DNA of 64,000 nt, taken from the NCBI GenBank assembly GCA_944389945.1, contig CALXOF010000004.1, positions 1 to 64,000 of the forward strand, written 5' to 3'. The notes beneath the pieces were generated by a model. It did no database searches, had not been told where the DNA came from, and saw only the letters and a program-made list of their open reading frames with translations. This DNA is from an uncultured Kiritimatiellota bacterium (GTDB taxonomy: Bacteria > Verrucomicrobiota > Kiritimatiellia > RFP12 > DVOR01). Positions 30,304 through 38,845 of this stretch are shown here, piece after piece; the stretch's first letter is position 1, and every line of letters begins with the position of its first letter. The position numbers and the translations under genes are program-made.

Positions 30304-31704
30304 TCAATCGGCCAAGAAGACACGATAGGCGCGATAGGTCATGTAGCAATCGAGCTTGGAGGCGGTCTCCCACGGCGCGTGCATGTTGAAGAGAGGCACG
30401 CCGAAGTCGACCACGTCCATGCCGTAGCGAGCCATGTAGAGGGCGATGGTGCCGCCGCCGCCCTTCTCGCAACGGCCCAGCTCGCCGGCCTGCCAGACCA
30501 CGCCATCCTTGGCGAAGATGCGGCGGAGGTCGGCGATGAACTCGGCGCGGGCGTCGGAGGCGCCGCTCTTGCCGCGGGCGCCGGTGTACTTGATGAGACA
30601 GCCGCCGGCGTTCATCTTGGCCATGTTGCCGGTGGAATCGGCGTTGGGGAAGTGCGGGTCGCTGGCGGCGCAGACGTCGGCCGAGAGCATGCGGCTGGCC
30701 TCGAGGGCGCGGCGCACAGCGATCTCGGGCCGGGGGGTGTCCTGGCGCGCGATCAGCTCGGCCACGGAGTTCTCGAAGAAGGTGGAGTCCATGCCGGTGG
30801 CGCCGACGGAACCGATTTCCTCCTTGTCGCAGAGGAGAACCATGCCGGTGCGGCGGGGGATGGCGGGGAGGTCCATGAGGGCGCGGAGGCCGGCGTAGGC
30901 GCAGACGCGGTCGTCGTGGCCGTAGCCGGTAATCATGGAGCGGTCGAGGCCCAGGTCGCGCGGCATGCCGGCGGGGACGAGCTCGAGCTCGGCAGAGAGG
31001 AAGTCCTCCTCGGTCACGCCGTAAGTGTCGGCCAGGAGGCGCAGGATGTTGCGCTTGACGGTCTCCTTGGCGTCCTTGTCGGCGTTGGGCTCGGGGGCCG
31101 AGCCGATGAGCACGTCCATGTCCTCGGGGTCGAAGGCCTCAGAGACCTTCTTGCCGCTCTGCTCGGCGCCGAAGTGCGGGAGGATGTCAGTGATCTGGAA
31201 GACGGGATCTCCGGGATTGTCACCGATGGCGACCTCGACCTTCGAGCCATCGGGCTTGACGATGACCCCGTAGAGGGCGAGAGGGTGAACCAGCCAGTGA
31301 AACTTCTTGATGCCGCCGTAGTAATGGGTGTCGAAGTAGGCCAGGCCGCCCTTTTCGCAGAGGGGGACGGGCTTGAGGTCGATGCGCGGGGCGTCGGTGT
31401 GGCCGCCGATGACGTTGATACCGTTGGCGACGGGCTCCTGGCCGATGACGGCGGCCATCAGCGTCTTGCCGTGGTAGCCGCGATAGACCTTGTCGCCGGG
31501 CTTCAGCGTCTCGAAGGTCGAGAGTTCACGGAAGCCGAGGGCCTCGATGCGGCGCACGGCCTCGGCGTAGGCGCGGCGCTCGGTCTTGGCGATGCCCAGA
31601 TAGCTGACGTAATCCTTGGCGTAATCCGCGCAGGCGGCGGCCTCTTTTTCGGAGAGACGGCCGATGGCGTTTTCGCGCTTCACGGTTCCAACGATGTCAC
31701 TCAT
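30304..31704 (-). CDS. M18 family aminopeptidase (aspartyl aminopeptidase-like)
   Basis: Metal-dependent removal of N-terminal residues from peptides in the cytoplasm. 466 aa with family metal motifs: GGHTDAPRIDLKP, LCDKEEIGSVGATGM (catalytic and metal Glu), CAASDPHFPNADSTGN and the C-terminal FNMHAPWETASKLD with the last metal His. I start at the ATG that gives MSDIVGTVKREN because GGAG lies 7 nt before it; an upstream in-frame TTG is unlikely. Spacing to the neighbours is 18-19 nt on both sides, so it is co-transcribed. Confidence 0.92.
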   Translation of the reverse strand: MSDIVGTVKRENAIGRLSEKEAAACADYAKDYVSYLGIAKTERRAYAEAVRRIEALGFRELSTFETLKPGDKVYRGYHGKTLMAAVIGQEPVANGINVIGGHTDAPRIDLKPVPLCEKGGLAYFDTHYYGGIKKFHWLVHPLALYGVIVKPDGSKVEVAIGDNPGDPVFQITDILPHFGAEQSGKKVSEAFDPEDMDVLIGSAPEPNADKDAKETVKRNILRLLADTYGVTEEDFLSAELELVPAGMPRDLGLDRSMITGYGHDDRVCAYAGLRALMDLPAIPRRTGMVLLCDKEEIGSVGATGMDSTFFENSVAELIARQDTPRPEIAVRRALEASRMLSADVCAASDPHFPNADSTGNMAKMNAGGCLIKYTGARGKSGASDARAEFIADLRRIFAKDGVVWQAGELGRCEKGGGGTIALYMARYGMDVVDFGVPLFNMHAPWETASKLDCYMTYRAYRVFLAD

Positions 31705-31722
31705 GATGAGACTCCTTTTCAA

Positions 31723-32832
31723 TCAAAAGCCGGTGCGGTAGATGTCCATGACCTCCTCGGGGGAGGGCATGGTGCGATAGCGGCGGACGAGCTCAAGGCG
31801 GAGCGGCTCGCGGGTGTAACGCATCAGTTCGTCCTCGCTCGGGGCCTCGGGGGTCGTTCCCATCGTGTCCAAAAGGGCGTCGACCAGACCGTGGAGCTCC
31901 TCGCCAGTGGTCAGGTGCGCGGCATTCAGGATACGCTCGGTGAGCGCGGCGCAGGGGCGCGTCATAAAGTCGAGGTAACCGGCCAAGAGGATGCCGTTGG
32001 CGCGACCGTGGGGGATGCCTTTATAATAGGTAAGCGGATAGCCCATCGCGTGCACCAGGCCCGTGCCCGTCTGCGCGATGACCACGCCGGCCACGGTCGC
32101 GGCGTATTGCAGCTGCGCGAGGTTCACGAAGACACCATGCGCCATGCGCACCAATTCCGGCACGATGGTGCGAACGGCCTCCAATGCCATCATCTCGGTG
32201 AAACGCGAACAGCGCGGGGAATAGGCGCCCTCGATGGCGTGCGACAGCGCGTCCAACGCCGTATCGCTGAGCACCGCGGGGGGCAGGCTGGAGAGGTAAC
32301 GCGCGTCCAAAAGCGCCGTCCGCGGGAAGAGGCTGGGACCGGAGACGTTCTTTTTGGTCTTGGCCTGGTGGTCCGTGATGATGGAATAAGGCGTCACCTC
32401 ACTGCCCGTGCCGCAGGTGGTCGGAACAGCCACGATGGGCAACGCCTTGTCGCCCGGCTCCGGGCGCATCCGGAAGAAGCGTTCCTGGGGCACGTCCATC
32501 GCGGCCGCCCAGGCAATGGCCTTGGCCGCGTCCAGCGGCGAACCGCCGCCGATGCCCACCACGAAGTCGCATCCTTCTTCCTTCGCGCGGGCCACACCGG
32601 CGTAAACTTGGTCTGCATCCGGGTTCGCAGAAATACCATCGAAATGCGTCCATGCCACGCCGCGCGCCTCAAGCGCCGTCTGCACGTCAGCCAATGCGCC
32701 GGAAGCCGCGGCCCCGCCGTGGCCCGTCACCAACAGCGCCTTGTTGCCGCAGGCCCAACGCTCTGCCGCCAGGCGCACGCAATTGGCCCCAGATTCTATC
32801 GTCGTCGGAAGGAAGAAACGCAAGCTGTCCAT
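31723..32832 (-). CDS. Iron-containing alcohol dehydrogenase
   Basis: NAD(P)-dependent alcohol/aldehyde oxidoreductase of the type III family. 369 aa with the nucleotide-binding GIGGGSPLDAAKA, substrate-pocket VPTTCGTGSEVT, and metal ligands in DALSHAIEGAYS, HAMGYPL and IPHGRANG. The exact alcohol cannot be read from sequence. First gene of the operon ADH - M18 peptidase - response regulator - nrdR; a promoter is visible upstream. Confidence 0.93.
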   Translation of the reverse strand: MDSLRFFLPTTIESGANCVRLAAERWACGNKALLVTGHGGAAASGALADVQTALEARGVAWTHFDGISANPDADQVYAGVARAKEEGCDFVVGIGGGSPLDAAKAIAWAAAMDVPQERFFRMRPEPGDKALPIVAVPTTCGTGSEVTPYSIITDHQAKTKKNVSGPSLFPRTALLDARYLSSLPPAVLSDTALDALSHAIEGAYSPRCSRFTEMMALEAVRTIVPELVRMAHGVFVNLAQLQYAATVAGVVIAQTGTGLVHAMGYPLTYYKGIPHGRANGILLAGYLDFMTRPCAALTERILNAAHLTTGEELHGLVDALLDTMGTTPEAPSEDELMRYTREPLRLELVRRYRTMPSPEEVMDIYRTGF

Positions 32833-32864
32833 AGAACCTCAAATGCACCTTAAAATCGTTTATC

Positions 32865-32893
32865 ATTGTACCATATCGCCCCCACCCTGCGAA
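32865..32893 (-). promoter_or_regulatory. Promoter of the alcohol dehydrogenase-nrdR operon
   Basis: Minus strand TTCGCA (32893-32888), 17-bp spacer, TACAAT (32870-32865) preceded by TGG (extended -10). Confidence 0.6.
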
Positions 32894-32929
32894 ACGGTTT
32901 TTCGCAATCCAATACTGTTCGGAGAAAAT

Positions 32930-33060
32930 AAAAGGTTCGCGAGGAACTGCCAGTGTTGAAATCGCAGATATGGGCAGATTTAGGGCGTGCCATCGTATGC
33001 CCCGGCTGGGGGAAACACCCCCTGCACCCGCGGGCACGTCTGCGATGACACAGGTGAGTA
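32930..33060 (+). repeat. Short mosaic spacer
   Basis: Carries AGGAACTGCCAGTGTTGAAA, a GCAGATATGGGCAGATTTAGG word and a diverged form of the CCCCTGCACCC...GCACGTCTGCGA module found at 34.6 and 55.3 kb. Confidence 0.55.
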
Positions 33061-33086
33061 CAACAGGAGCCTTCAGCCCCCTCCGC

Positions 33087-33195
33087 GGCCCCTTAAGGGT
33101 TTCGGGATGGACCACTATAGGGTCTCAACTCCGACCACTATAGTGGTTGACCTCGGACCACTATAGGGTCTCGCGGAGTGCCCTTTTAGGGGGCT
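33087..33195 (+). repeat. Palindrome array B, copy 2 (23-bp phased)
   Basis: Five units starting at 33087, 33110, 33133, 33156 and 33179, exactly 23 bp apart. Cores: CCCTTAAGGG, CCACTATAGGG, CCACTATAGTGG, CCACTATAGGG and CCCTTTTAGGG. Confidence 0.85.
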
Positions 33196-33316
33196 TAGAC
33201 GAGGGAGCTGGGGTGGTTGGCGACAAAGCCGTAGAGCGACCGATGGAGTCCGAGGTGTTTCGCGCCACCCCTTGCGTCTTTGCGGGCGCTTTTCCGACAC
33301 GAAAAAAGGAAAAGCG

Positions 33317-33346
33317 TTGCGCAGGGTCCGTTCTTTTTGTTAGACT
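33317..33346 (+). promoter_or_regulatory. Possible promoter of the H1-like/DksA fusion gene
   Basis: TTGCGC, 18-bp spacer, TAGACT. Moderate match; the leader would be about 65 nt. Confidence 0.4.
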
Positions 33347-33417
33347 TTAATCGTTACGTACAGAAGGTAGGCGAAGACGCCACTGTGATACGGAGCCTAA
33401 AACAAGGAGTGACACCC

Positions 33418-34413
33418 ATGGCCACGACAAAGAAAAACGCTAAACCAGCGAAATCCGCGCCCGCAAAGTCTGCCACCAAGACGACTTCAACCAAGCGTGT
33501 CACCCCCACCGCCAAACCCAAGGCATCCGCAACGAAGGCCGTGGCAAAGAGCACGCCCAAGAAGGCTGACGCAAAGAAGGCCGAGCCCAAGGCCAAGGCC
33601 GTCACGCCGAAGGCCACGCCTAAGAAACCCACTGCGAAGAAGCCAGAGCCCACCAAGGCCAAGGCTCCCGCCAAGGCCAAGACGGCCGCGACAAAGGCTA
33701 CGGCGAAGACCACACCCAAGAAACCCGCCGCGAAAAAGTCCGAGCCGAAGACCAAAGCACCCACCAAGACTAAAGCGACCGCAACGAAGGCTACGGCGAA
33801 GACCACACCCAAGAAGCCCGCCGCGAAAAAGTCCGAGCCGAAGACCAAGGCCCCCACCAAGCCCAAGGCGACCACGACGAAGCGTTCGGCCCAAAAGACG
33901 GAGAAAGCCCCCGTTCCCACCCCTGCCGTTGCAAACAAGGCAGACAAGAAGCCCACGCAGTTGAAGTCCAATTATGGCATCATCCGTCCTTCTGGCGCCA
34001 AAGCGCAGAAGCCCACGACCAAGCCCACCGCTACCAAGTCGCGCCTAAGCGATGCCACCTTGGAAATCTTCCGCAAGCGCCTGCTCGCCGACCGTGCGGC
34101 CATTGAAGCACAACTCAACGCCGCCCGTTCCAATGCTTTGCGTCAAACCGACGAAGAGAATCAAGAAGAAGACGGTTCCAACTCCTTCAACCGCGCCGCC
34201 GACCTCAATCGCGCTGACGATCAGCACAAGCGTCTGCGCGCCATTGACGATGCCCTTCTGGCCATCAAAGAGAAGACCTATGGCATTTGTTCCATGTGCG
34301 GCAAACCCATTCCTCGCGACCGCCTGGAAGCCGCGCCCTTCGCCATCCGTTGCGTCACCTGCAAGGAAATCTGGGAAAAGACCATGGCTAAGGAGCGCAA
34401 CCAGTCGCTCTGA
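33418..34413 (+). CDS. Histone H1-like basic tail fused to a DksA/TraR zinc-finger domain
   Basis: 331 aa in two parts. The first 215 residues are Lys/Ala/Pro/Thr-rich repeats (KKPAAKKSEPKTKAPTK-type units; two are 31-residue copies 93 bp apart at 33697 and 33790) like histone H1 tails and chlamydial Hc proteins. The last 110 residues are a DksA/TraR-type domain: a coiled-coil hairpin (LSDATLEIFRKRLLADRAAIEAQ split), then a zinc finger C-S-M-C...C-V-T-C (GICSMCGKPIPRD, IRCVTCKEIW). DksA proteins act on RNA polymerase; the tail would bind DNA or RNA. Start chosen at ATG 33418 with AAGGAG 9 nt upstream; the open frame before it is not coding-like. Followed by a terminator. Confidence 0.85.
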   Translation: MATTKKNAKPAKSAPAKSATKTTSTKRVTPTAKPKASATKAVAKSTPKKADAKKAEPKAKAVTPKATPKKPTAKKPEPTKAKAPAKAKTAATKATAKTTPKKPAAKKSEPKTKAPTKTKATATKATAKTTPKKPAAKKSEPKTKAPTKPKATTTKRSAQKTEKAPVPTPAVANKADKKPTQLKSNYGIIRPSGAKAQKPTTKPTATKSRLSDATLEIFRKRLLADRAAIEAQLNAARSNALRQTDEENQEEDGSNSFNRAADLNRADDQHKRLRAIDDALLAIKEKTYGICSMCGKPIPRDRLEAAPFAIRCVTCKEIWEKTMAKERNQSL

Positions 34414-34434
34414 GTGCCGTCTAGACCCCGCCAC

Positions 34435-34469
34435 CCAAGCCGATACGCCCACAAGGCGCGTCGGCTTGG
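34435..34469 (+). terminator. Terminator after the H1-like/DksA gene
   Basis: CCAAGCCGA pairs with TCGGCTTGG and CGCC with GGCG around CACAA, with one mismatch and one wobble. It is followed by CGTTTATAAG. Confidence 0.7.
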
Positions 34470-34479
34470 CGTTTATAAG

Positions 34480-34990
34480 CATGGGAGATTTTAGATCACA
34501 GAGGGTTACAGAGAGGACTGCCAGGGTGTTTTAACCACAAAGAGCTCAAGGAAACACAAAGAACACAAGGGAATTAGCTGATTAGCTGATTGGAAGGGCG
34601 TGGGGCGCTACCCCACGCCCCGGCAGGGAGAAGTTCTCCCTGCACCCCCGGCACGTCTGCGACGTACCAATGGGCGACGTAAAGGCGCGCAAGAGACACA
34701 GGGGAAACCACAGATTGTTCCGTCACTTCGCTAGGAAGACCTTCGGTGACACAGATTTTAAGCGGGTTTAGAGCCGGCTACCGCCGACAAGACGTACAAT
34801 TGGAAGTTTAGAAGTTCGGATGTTTGGCCGTTTGGACAGGCCTCACGCTGTGCGGCTATCACAAATAACACGCAGGACGAAGAGGCGCTGGCACACCCCG
34901 GAGCATGCAGGCCCGGAGGGCCAAACCTTCCACGGCTACGGAGAAGCGCCCCTGCGGAGCACGACAAGCACGCCCCGGACGAGGCGCTAG
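34480..34990 (+). repeat. Mosaic spacer including a 57-bp exact module
   Basis: No gene seen. Word repeats GATCACAGAGGGTTACAGAG, GATTAGCTGATTGG, TTGGAAGTTTAGAAG. Positions 34609-34665 are identical to 55300-55356 over 57 bp and contain the palindrome GGGAGAAGTTCTCCC. Confidence 0.75.
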
Positions 34991-35021
34991 AAGACCTTTT
35001 CATACCCGTATTCTTTTTTCC

Positions 35022-35050
35022 TTGCCTGACTCTTGATCCTTTGCTAAAAT
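35022..35050 (+). promoter_or_regulatory. Promoter of a predicted small RNA
   Basis: TTGCCT (35022-35027), 17-bp spacer, TAAAAT (35045-35050). Confidence 0.6.
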
Positions 35051-35056
35051 ACCCCC

Positions 35057-35148
35057 GTATTCGCACCTGTGTAGGCGACGCCTCGCGCACACCCAACATG
35101 CCGAGGCGGCGGGCGACGAAGGATTCTTCCCCTTCGCGCCCGTTTTTT
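35057..35148 (+). ncRNA. Predicted small RNA with its own promoter and terminator
   Basis: About 92 nt between a good promoter and a strong terminator, with no open frame or ribosome-binding site. Predicted folds: a hairpin with GTGTAGGC (35069-35076) pairing to GCCT and ACAC (35080-35092), a small GCCG-AGG-CGGC hairpin (35100-35110), and the terminator GGGCG-A-CGAAGG / CCTTCG-CGCCC (35111-35141) followed by GTTTTTT. I do not recognise it as a known RNA class. It lies 230 bp upstream of the tRNA genes and is transcribed in the same direction. Confidence 0.55.
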
Positions 35149-35331
35149 ATGCCCAGAATCCGCTTTCTGAATGTGAAGACCACATGGGCAGGGGCTTTGA
35201 GTCACCCAAAAATTGAGCGCGAAACGGACTCCAAACGTCAGACAACTCTCAAAAGAGAACTTTTTATCAACTTGAATAGGTCGAAATTACAATGGGTTAC
35301 GAAATTATTAGAAAAAAGTTCAAAAAAGGGC

Positions 35332-35360
35332 TTGCACAGAATGGGAGACTTTGATACCTT
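35332..35360 (+). promoter_or_regulatory. Promoter of the tRNA operon
   Basis: TTGCAC (35332-35337), 17-bp spacer, TACCTT (35355-35360), 14 bp before the first tRNA. Confidence 0.6.
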
Positions 35361-35374
35361 ATGTCTCGTTTTCA

Positions 35375-35451
35375 GCGCCTTTAGCTCAATTGGATAGAGC
35401 ATCTGACTACGGATCAGAAGGTTGGAGGTTCAAATCCTCCAAGGCGCGCCA
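35375..35451 (+). tRNA. tRNA-Arg (anticodon ACG)
   Basis: Full cloverleaf: acceptor GCGCCTT/AAGGCGC, D arm GCTC/GAGC, anticodon stem TCTGA/TCAGA with loop CTACGGA (anticodon ACG, wobble A probably changed to inosine), T arm GGAGG-TTCAAAT-CCTCC. CCA is encoded. Confidence 0.97.
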
Positions 35452-35458
35452 TCCTAAA

Positions 35459-35535
<77 letters not shown>

Positions 35536-35543
35536 TAAAAGAG

Positions 35544-35574
35544 GCCGTAACCACAAAAGGTTACGGCTTTTTTT
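35544..35574 (+). terminator. Terminator of the tRNA operon
   Basis: GCCGTAACC pairs perfectly with GGTTACGGC around ACAAAA and is followed by eight T. Confidence 0.95.
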
Positions 35575-35813
35575 TGTTATATCCACTGTAGTAAAATCGT
35601 AGCAAGAAGCTTAGGATAAAGCGAGCAGGGGAGATTCACGCCTCTCGTGTCCAGAGAGGGTTCTCACGAAGACACAAGAGGAACGCAAGGTCCTGAACGC
35701 TTCACCGTTCGGCCCTACGAGTTCCTCTACCGCGTCCATTCCTTGCGTTTCTCTCTTTCCCTGGAATTCACGCTCCACTTCAACAGAGCAAGGTGATGGG
35801 CGGGAACGTTGCA

Positions 35814-36022
35814 CCAAATGACAGGTCTTGGAAATGTCACATCTTACTATAAGTGATGTGGTTGACATTGATTTAGAGAAGACAAATGACAGGTCTTTAG
35901 CAAAGGTGCATGGTGCAGTCATGAAGCAACCACGCTTGATCTTTGACAACTGAATGTATGTGTTTGTATCGAATGATTGACCGCAGGGAAGCAATCTCAA
36001 GAGGGCCTTATTATATAAAGGT
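35814..36022 (-). repeat. Dispersed element A, copy 2 (inverted)
   Basis: Same motif order as copy 1 on the opposite strand. The two GACAGGTCTT motifs end at 35829 and 35897, again 68 bp apart; TTTGACAACTGAAT and GTTTGTATCGAATGATTGAC follow; CCTTATTATATAAAGGT closes the element at 36006-36022. The stretch between the tRNA terminator and this element (35575-35813) shows nothing recognisable. Confidence 0.75.
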
Positions 36023-36166
36023 ACTAATTGACGCTCTGCAGGTCGATGCGATGAGTCGCCTCATGGGAAACTTTTCCCGGACGGTATGTGTTCCTGCAGG
36101 AAGTGGGCGCGCGGATTCCGCTATTGTGGTAAAATACGCGACAATTCGATTTAAGGAGCATGGACA

Positions 36167-38587
36167 ATGCGCGTACCGTTGAGTTGGCTGAATGAATTTG
36201 TGGACCTGCGTGACCAGACGCCGCAGCAAGTGGCGGATCTGTTGACCTTTTCCGGGGTGGAAGTGGAAGCCATCGAGCAAACCGGAACGGTGCTGGACAG
36301 CCATTTCGTGGTGGGTGAGGTGACGGAATGCGTCATGCACCCGGATTCTGACCACCTGCACGTGTGCAAAGTCTTTGACGGCACGGAGACGTTGCAGGTC
36401 GTCTGCGGCGCGCCGAATGTGCGCGTGGGCGTGAAGGCGCCGCTCGCGAAAATCGGCGCGACGATGCCCGGTCCGGAAGGCTTCGCCATCAAGAAGGGTA
36501 AGTTGCGCGGCGTGGAGAGCTTCGGTATGCTCTGCTCGAAGGACGAGCTGGGGCTGGGCGGTGCGCATGACGGCATCTGGGAGCTTCCCGCGGAGGCCGT
36601 GGCCGGCGCGCCGGTGCAGCCTTTCATGCCCGAGGCCGACACTGTTTATGATTTGGAAGTGACGTGGAACCGTCCTGACTGCCTCTCGGTGCGCGGTATT
36701 GCGCGTGAGCTAGGGGCGCTTCTTGGGCGTCCGCTCATGGAGCCGCCGACCGATTTTACCGAGGGCGAAGAGCCCGTCGAAAAGTATGTGAAGGTGCGCG
36801 TGGAGGCCCCGAAGGACTGCCCACGTTACACCGCGCGCGTCGTGACCGGATTGGACCCGAACGCGCCGACGCCGGACTGGATGGCGCGCCGCCTGGAACA
36901 GTGCGGCCAGCGTAGCCTGGGTCTGGCGGTGGACGTGACGAACTATGTGATGATGGAAGTGGGTCACCCGCTCCATGCCTTTGACCACGCGACGTTGCGC
37001 GGCGGGGAAATCGTGGTGCGTCTGGCCAAGCCCGGCGAGACCATCCGCACGTTGGACGGGACGGACCGGAAGCTGGACGAGACGATGCTTGTCATCGCCG
37101 ATGCCGAGCGCCCCACGGCGGTCGCCGGCGTGATGGGCGGTGAAGAGAGCGAAATTGAGCACGCCACCGGCACGGTGGTGCTGGAATCCGCCCTCTTCGA
37201 CCCCGCGAGCGTGAAGTTCACGGCCACCAAGCTAGGCATGACCTCCGAGGCGACCTATCGTTACGCCCGCGGCGTGGACAAGGGCTTGGCCGATTGGGCC
37301 AGCCGCCGCGCCATCCACCTGCTCGTGAAGTACGGCGGGGCCACCGCGTGCAAGGGCGTGCAGGACGTGGATTCGCGCGACCCTGCCCCCATCGATGTGG
37401 CCCTGCGTTACCGCCGTTGTGACGAGGTGATCGGCACCCCCGTGGCACCGGAGAAGGTGGATGCCATTCTGACGAGCTTGGGCATCGAGAAGATCTCGGG
37501 CGACGCGGAGCACGGCGTCTTCCGCAGCCCCAGCTGGCGCTACGACCTGACGCGCGAGGCTGACCTCATCGAAGAAGTCACCCGCATGAACGGGTTGGAC
37601 GCTGTGCCCGAGCGCATGCCCTCGGCCCCCTCCGTCTCCCCCCTGCAAGAGACGGACTATCAGGCCAAACGCGCCGTGCGCCACGCTCTACTCGCCCTCG
37701 GTCTGACCGAGGCGATGCACTACTCCTTCCTCTCCAAGGCCGAGCTCGACGCCTTCGACCCGGAGGCCAAGAACCGCCTGGTTCTGCCTAACCCCGTTTC
37801 GGCCGACTACGGCGTGATGCGCGACACCCTCTTGCCGCAACTCATCGGCTCGCTGGGCCGTAACGCCGCGCGCCAGGTGGAGAGCTGCGGGCTCTTCGAG
37901 ATCGGCCGCGTCTTCTCCGTGGACCCGAAGACGGGCAAGCCGGCGGAGTCCGAGCGCGTGGCGTTGGGCATGATGGGTCCCTTCGGACGCGACGCCCTGC
38001 ACACCCACGAGCCGGTGAAGGACGAAGAGGCGCTCTTGTGGTTGAAGGGCGCGATTGAGGCACTCTGTGAGCGTCTGCACGCGCCGCGTTTCGGGTTCTT
38101 CCCCTGCAAGCACCCCGCCTTCGCGCCGGGCTTCGCGGTGGAGATTTGCCTGGGCCGCAAGCGTGTGGGCCTGATGGGCGCGGTGAACGCCGCCCAACGT
38201 CACCGCTACCGTCTCAACACGCCGTTGGTTGTGGCGGAGCTGGACCTGGCGCAGTTGACCAAGGGCCTGAACGCGTTGCCGCGTCTGAAGCCCGTGCCGC
38301 AGTTCCCCGCCAGCCGCAAAGACATCGCCTTCATTGCCCCCGATGGATTGACGCACGAAACGATTGTGCGCACCATCCGCAAGGCCGCGCCGCCGGAATT
38401 GACCGACGTGCGTCTCTTTGATATCTTTATGTCGAAGGCCATTGGCGCCGGGAAGCGTTCCATGGGGTACTCCCTGGAATTCCGTTCCGCCGAGCGGACG
38501 CTCCGCGACGCCGAGGTCAACGCCGCCTTCGCCAAGATTGCCGACGCGCTCCGCAAGGAGCTCAACGTGGAGATCCGCGAGGGTTGA
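36167..38587 (+). CDS. pheT: Phenylalanyl-tRNA synthetase beta chain
   Basis: The beta subunit of the alpha2beta2 enzyme that charges tRNA-Phe; it holds the tRNA-binding and editing sites. 806 aa, normal length. N-terminus MRVPLSWLNEFVD, EMAP/OB-type tRNA-binding domain (about 40-150, GEVTECVMHPDSDHLHVCK), B3/B4 editing domain (DVTNYVMMEVGHPLHAFD), B5 domain, catalytic-like core and a C-terminal FDX-ACB domain (PQFPASRKDIAFI, RSAERTLRDAEVN). AAGGAG about 9 nt upstream supports the ATG at 36167; an earlier out-of-frame ATG is not used. The alpha gene pheS is not adjacent, unlike the usual pheST operon. Confidence 0.96.
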   Translation: MRVPLSWLNEFVDLRDQTPQQVADLLTFSGVEVEAIEQTGTVLDSHFVVGEVTECVMHPDSDHLHVCKVFDGTETLQVVCGAPNVRVGVKAPLAKIGATMPGPEGFAIKKGKLRGVESFGMLCSKDELGLGGAHDGIWELPAEAVAGAPVQPFMPEADTVYDLEVTWNRPDCLSVRGIARELGALLGRPLMEPPTDFTEGEEPVEKYVKVRVEAPKDCPRYTARVVTGLDPNAPTPDWMARRLEQCGQRSLGLAVDVTNYVMMEVGHPLHAFDHATLRGGEIVVRLAKPGETIRTLDGTDRKLDETMLVIADAERPTAVAGVMGGEESEIEHATGTVVLESALFDPASVKFTATKLGMTSEATYRYARGVDKGLADWASRRAIHLLVKYGGATACKGVQDVDSRDPAPIDVALRYRRCDEVIGTPVAPEKVDAILTSLGIEKISGDAEHGVFRSPSWRYDLTREADLIEEVTRMNGLDAVPERMPSAPSVSPLQETDYQAKRAVRHALLALGLTEAMHYSFLSKAELDAFDPEAKNRLVLPNPVSADYGVMRDTLLPQLIGSLGRNAARQVESCGLFEIGRVFSVDPKTGKPAESERVALGMMGPFGRDALHTHEPVKDEEALLWLKGAIEALCERLHAPRFGFFPCKHPAFAPGFAVEICLGRKRVGLMGAVNAAQRHRYRLNTPLVVAELDLAQLTKGLNALPRLKPVPQFPASRKDIAFIAPDGLTHETIVRTIRKAAPPELTDVRLFDIFMSKAIGAGKRSMGYSLEFRSAERTLRDAEVNAAFAKIADALRKELNVEIREG

Positions 38588-38599
38588 CGAACAGGATTT

Positions 38600-38765
38600 G
38601 CCGCTTCGGCGGCTAAAGGAAGTGGGCCCTGTCCTAAACGCGAATTGGCTGATGTTTCTCTGGCCTACACGTCTTTAGGATGGATCGGAGCCTCCGGTGG
38701 AATGGCGCGCGCGAGCGTACCCGAAGCCGGGGGGATGAACCGTCACTTAAACACCCAGGGCTTCC
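38600..38765 (+). ncRNA. Possible structured RNA between pheT and the Mla-type operon
   Basis: The 258-bp gap has no open frame but strong pairing. GCCGC-TTCG-GCGGC (38600-38613) is a perfect UUCG hairpin just after pheT. A closing helix joins GGAA (38618-38621) and GCCCTG (38626-38631) to CAGGGC and TTCC (38756-38765). Inside lie TCCTAAA/TTTAGGA (38632-38680) and CCTCCGG/CCGGGGG (38691-38733). The rod-like layout recalls 6S RNA, but I cannot confirm the class; it could also be the 3' untranslated region of pheT. Confidence 0.35.
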
Positions 38766-38845
38766 AGAGGAGGAAGCGATACGTCTGGACGGGGCTTTTG
38801 TTTTGATGGGCGCGGCGGCGCCAGAAATGAGATGAGGGACGCGCA

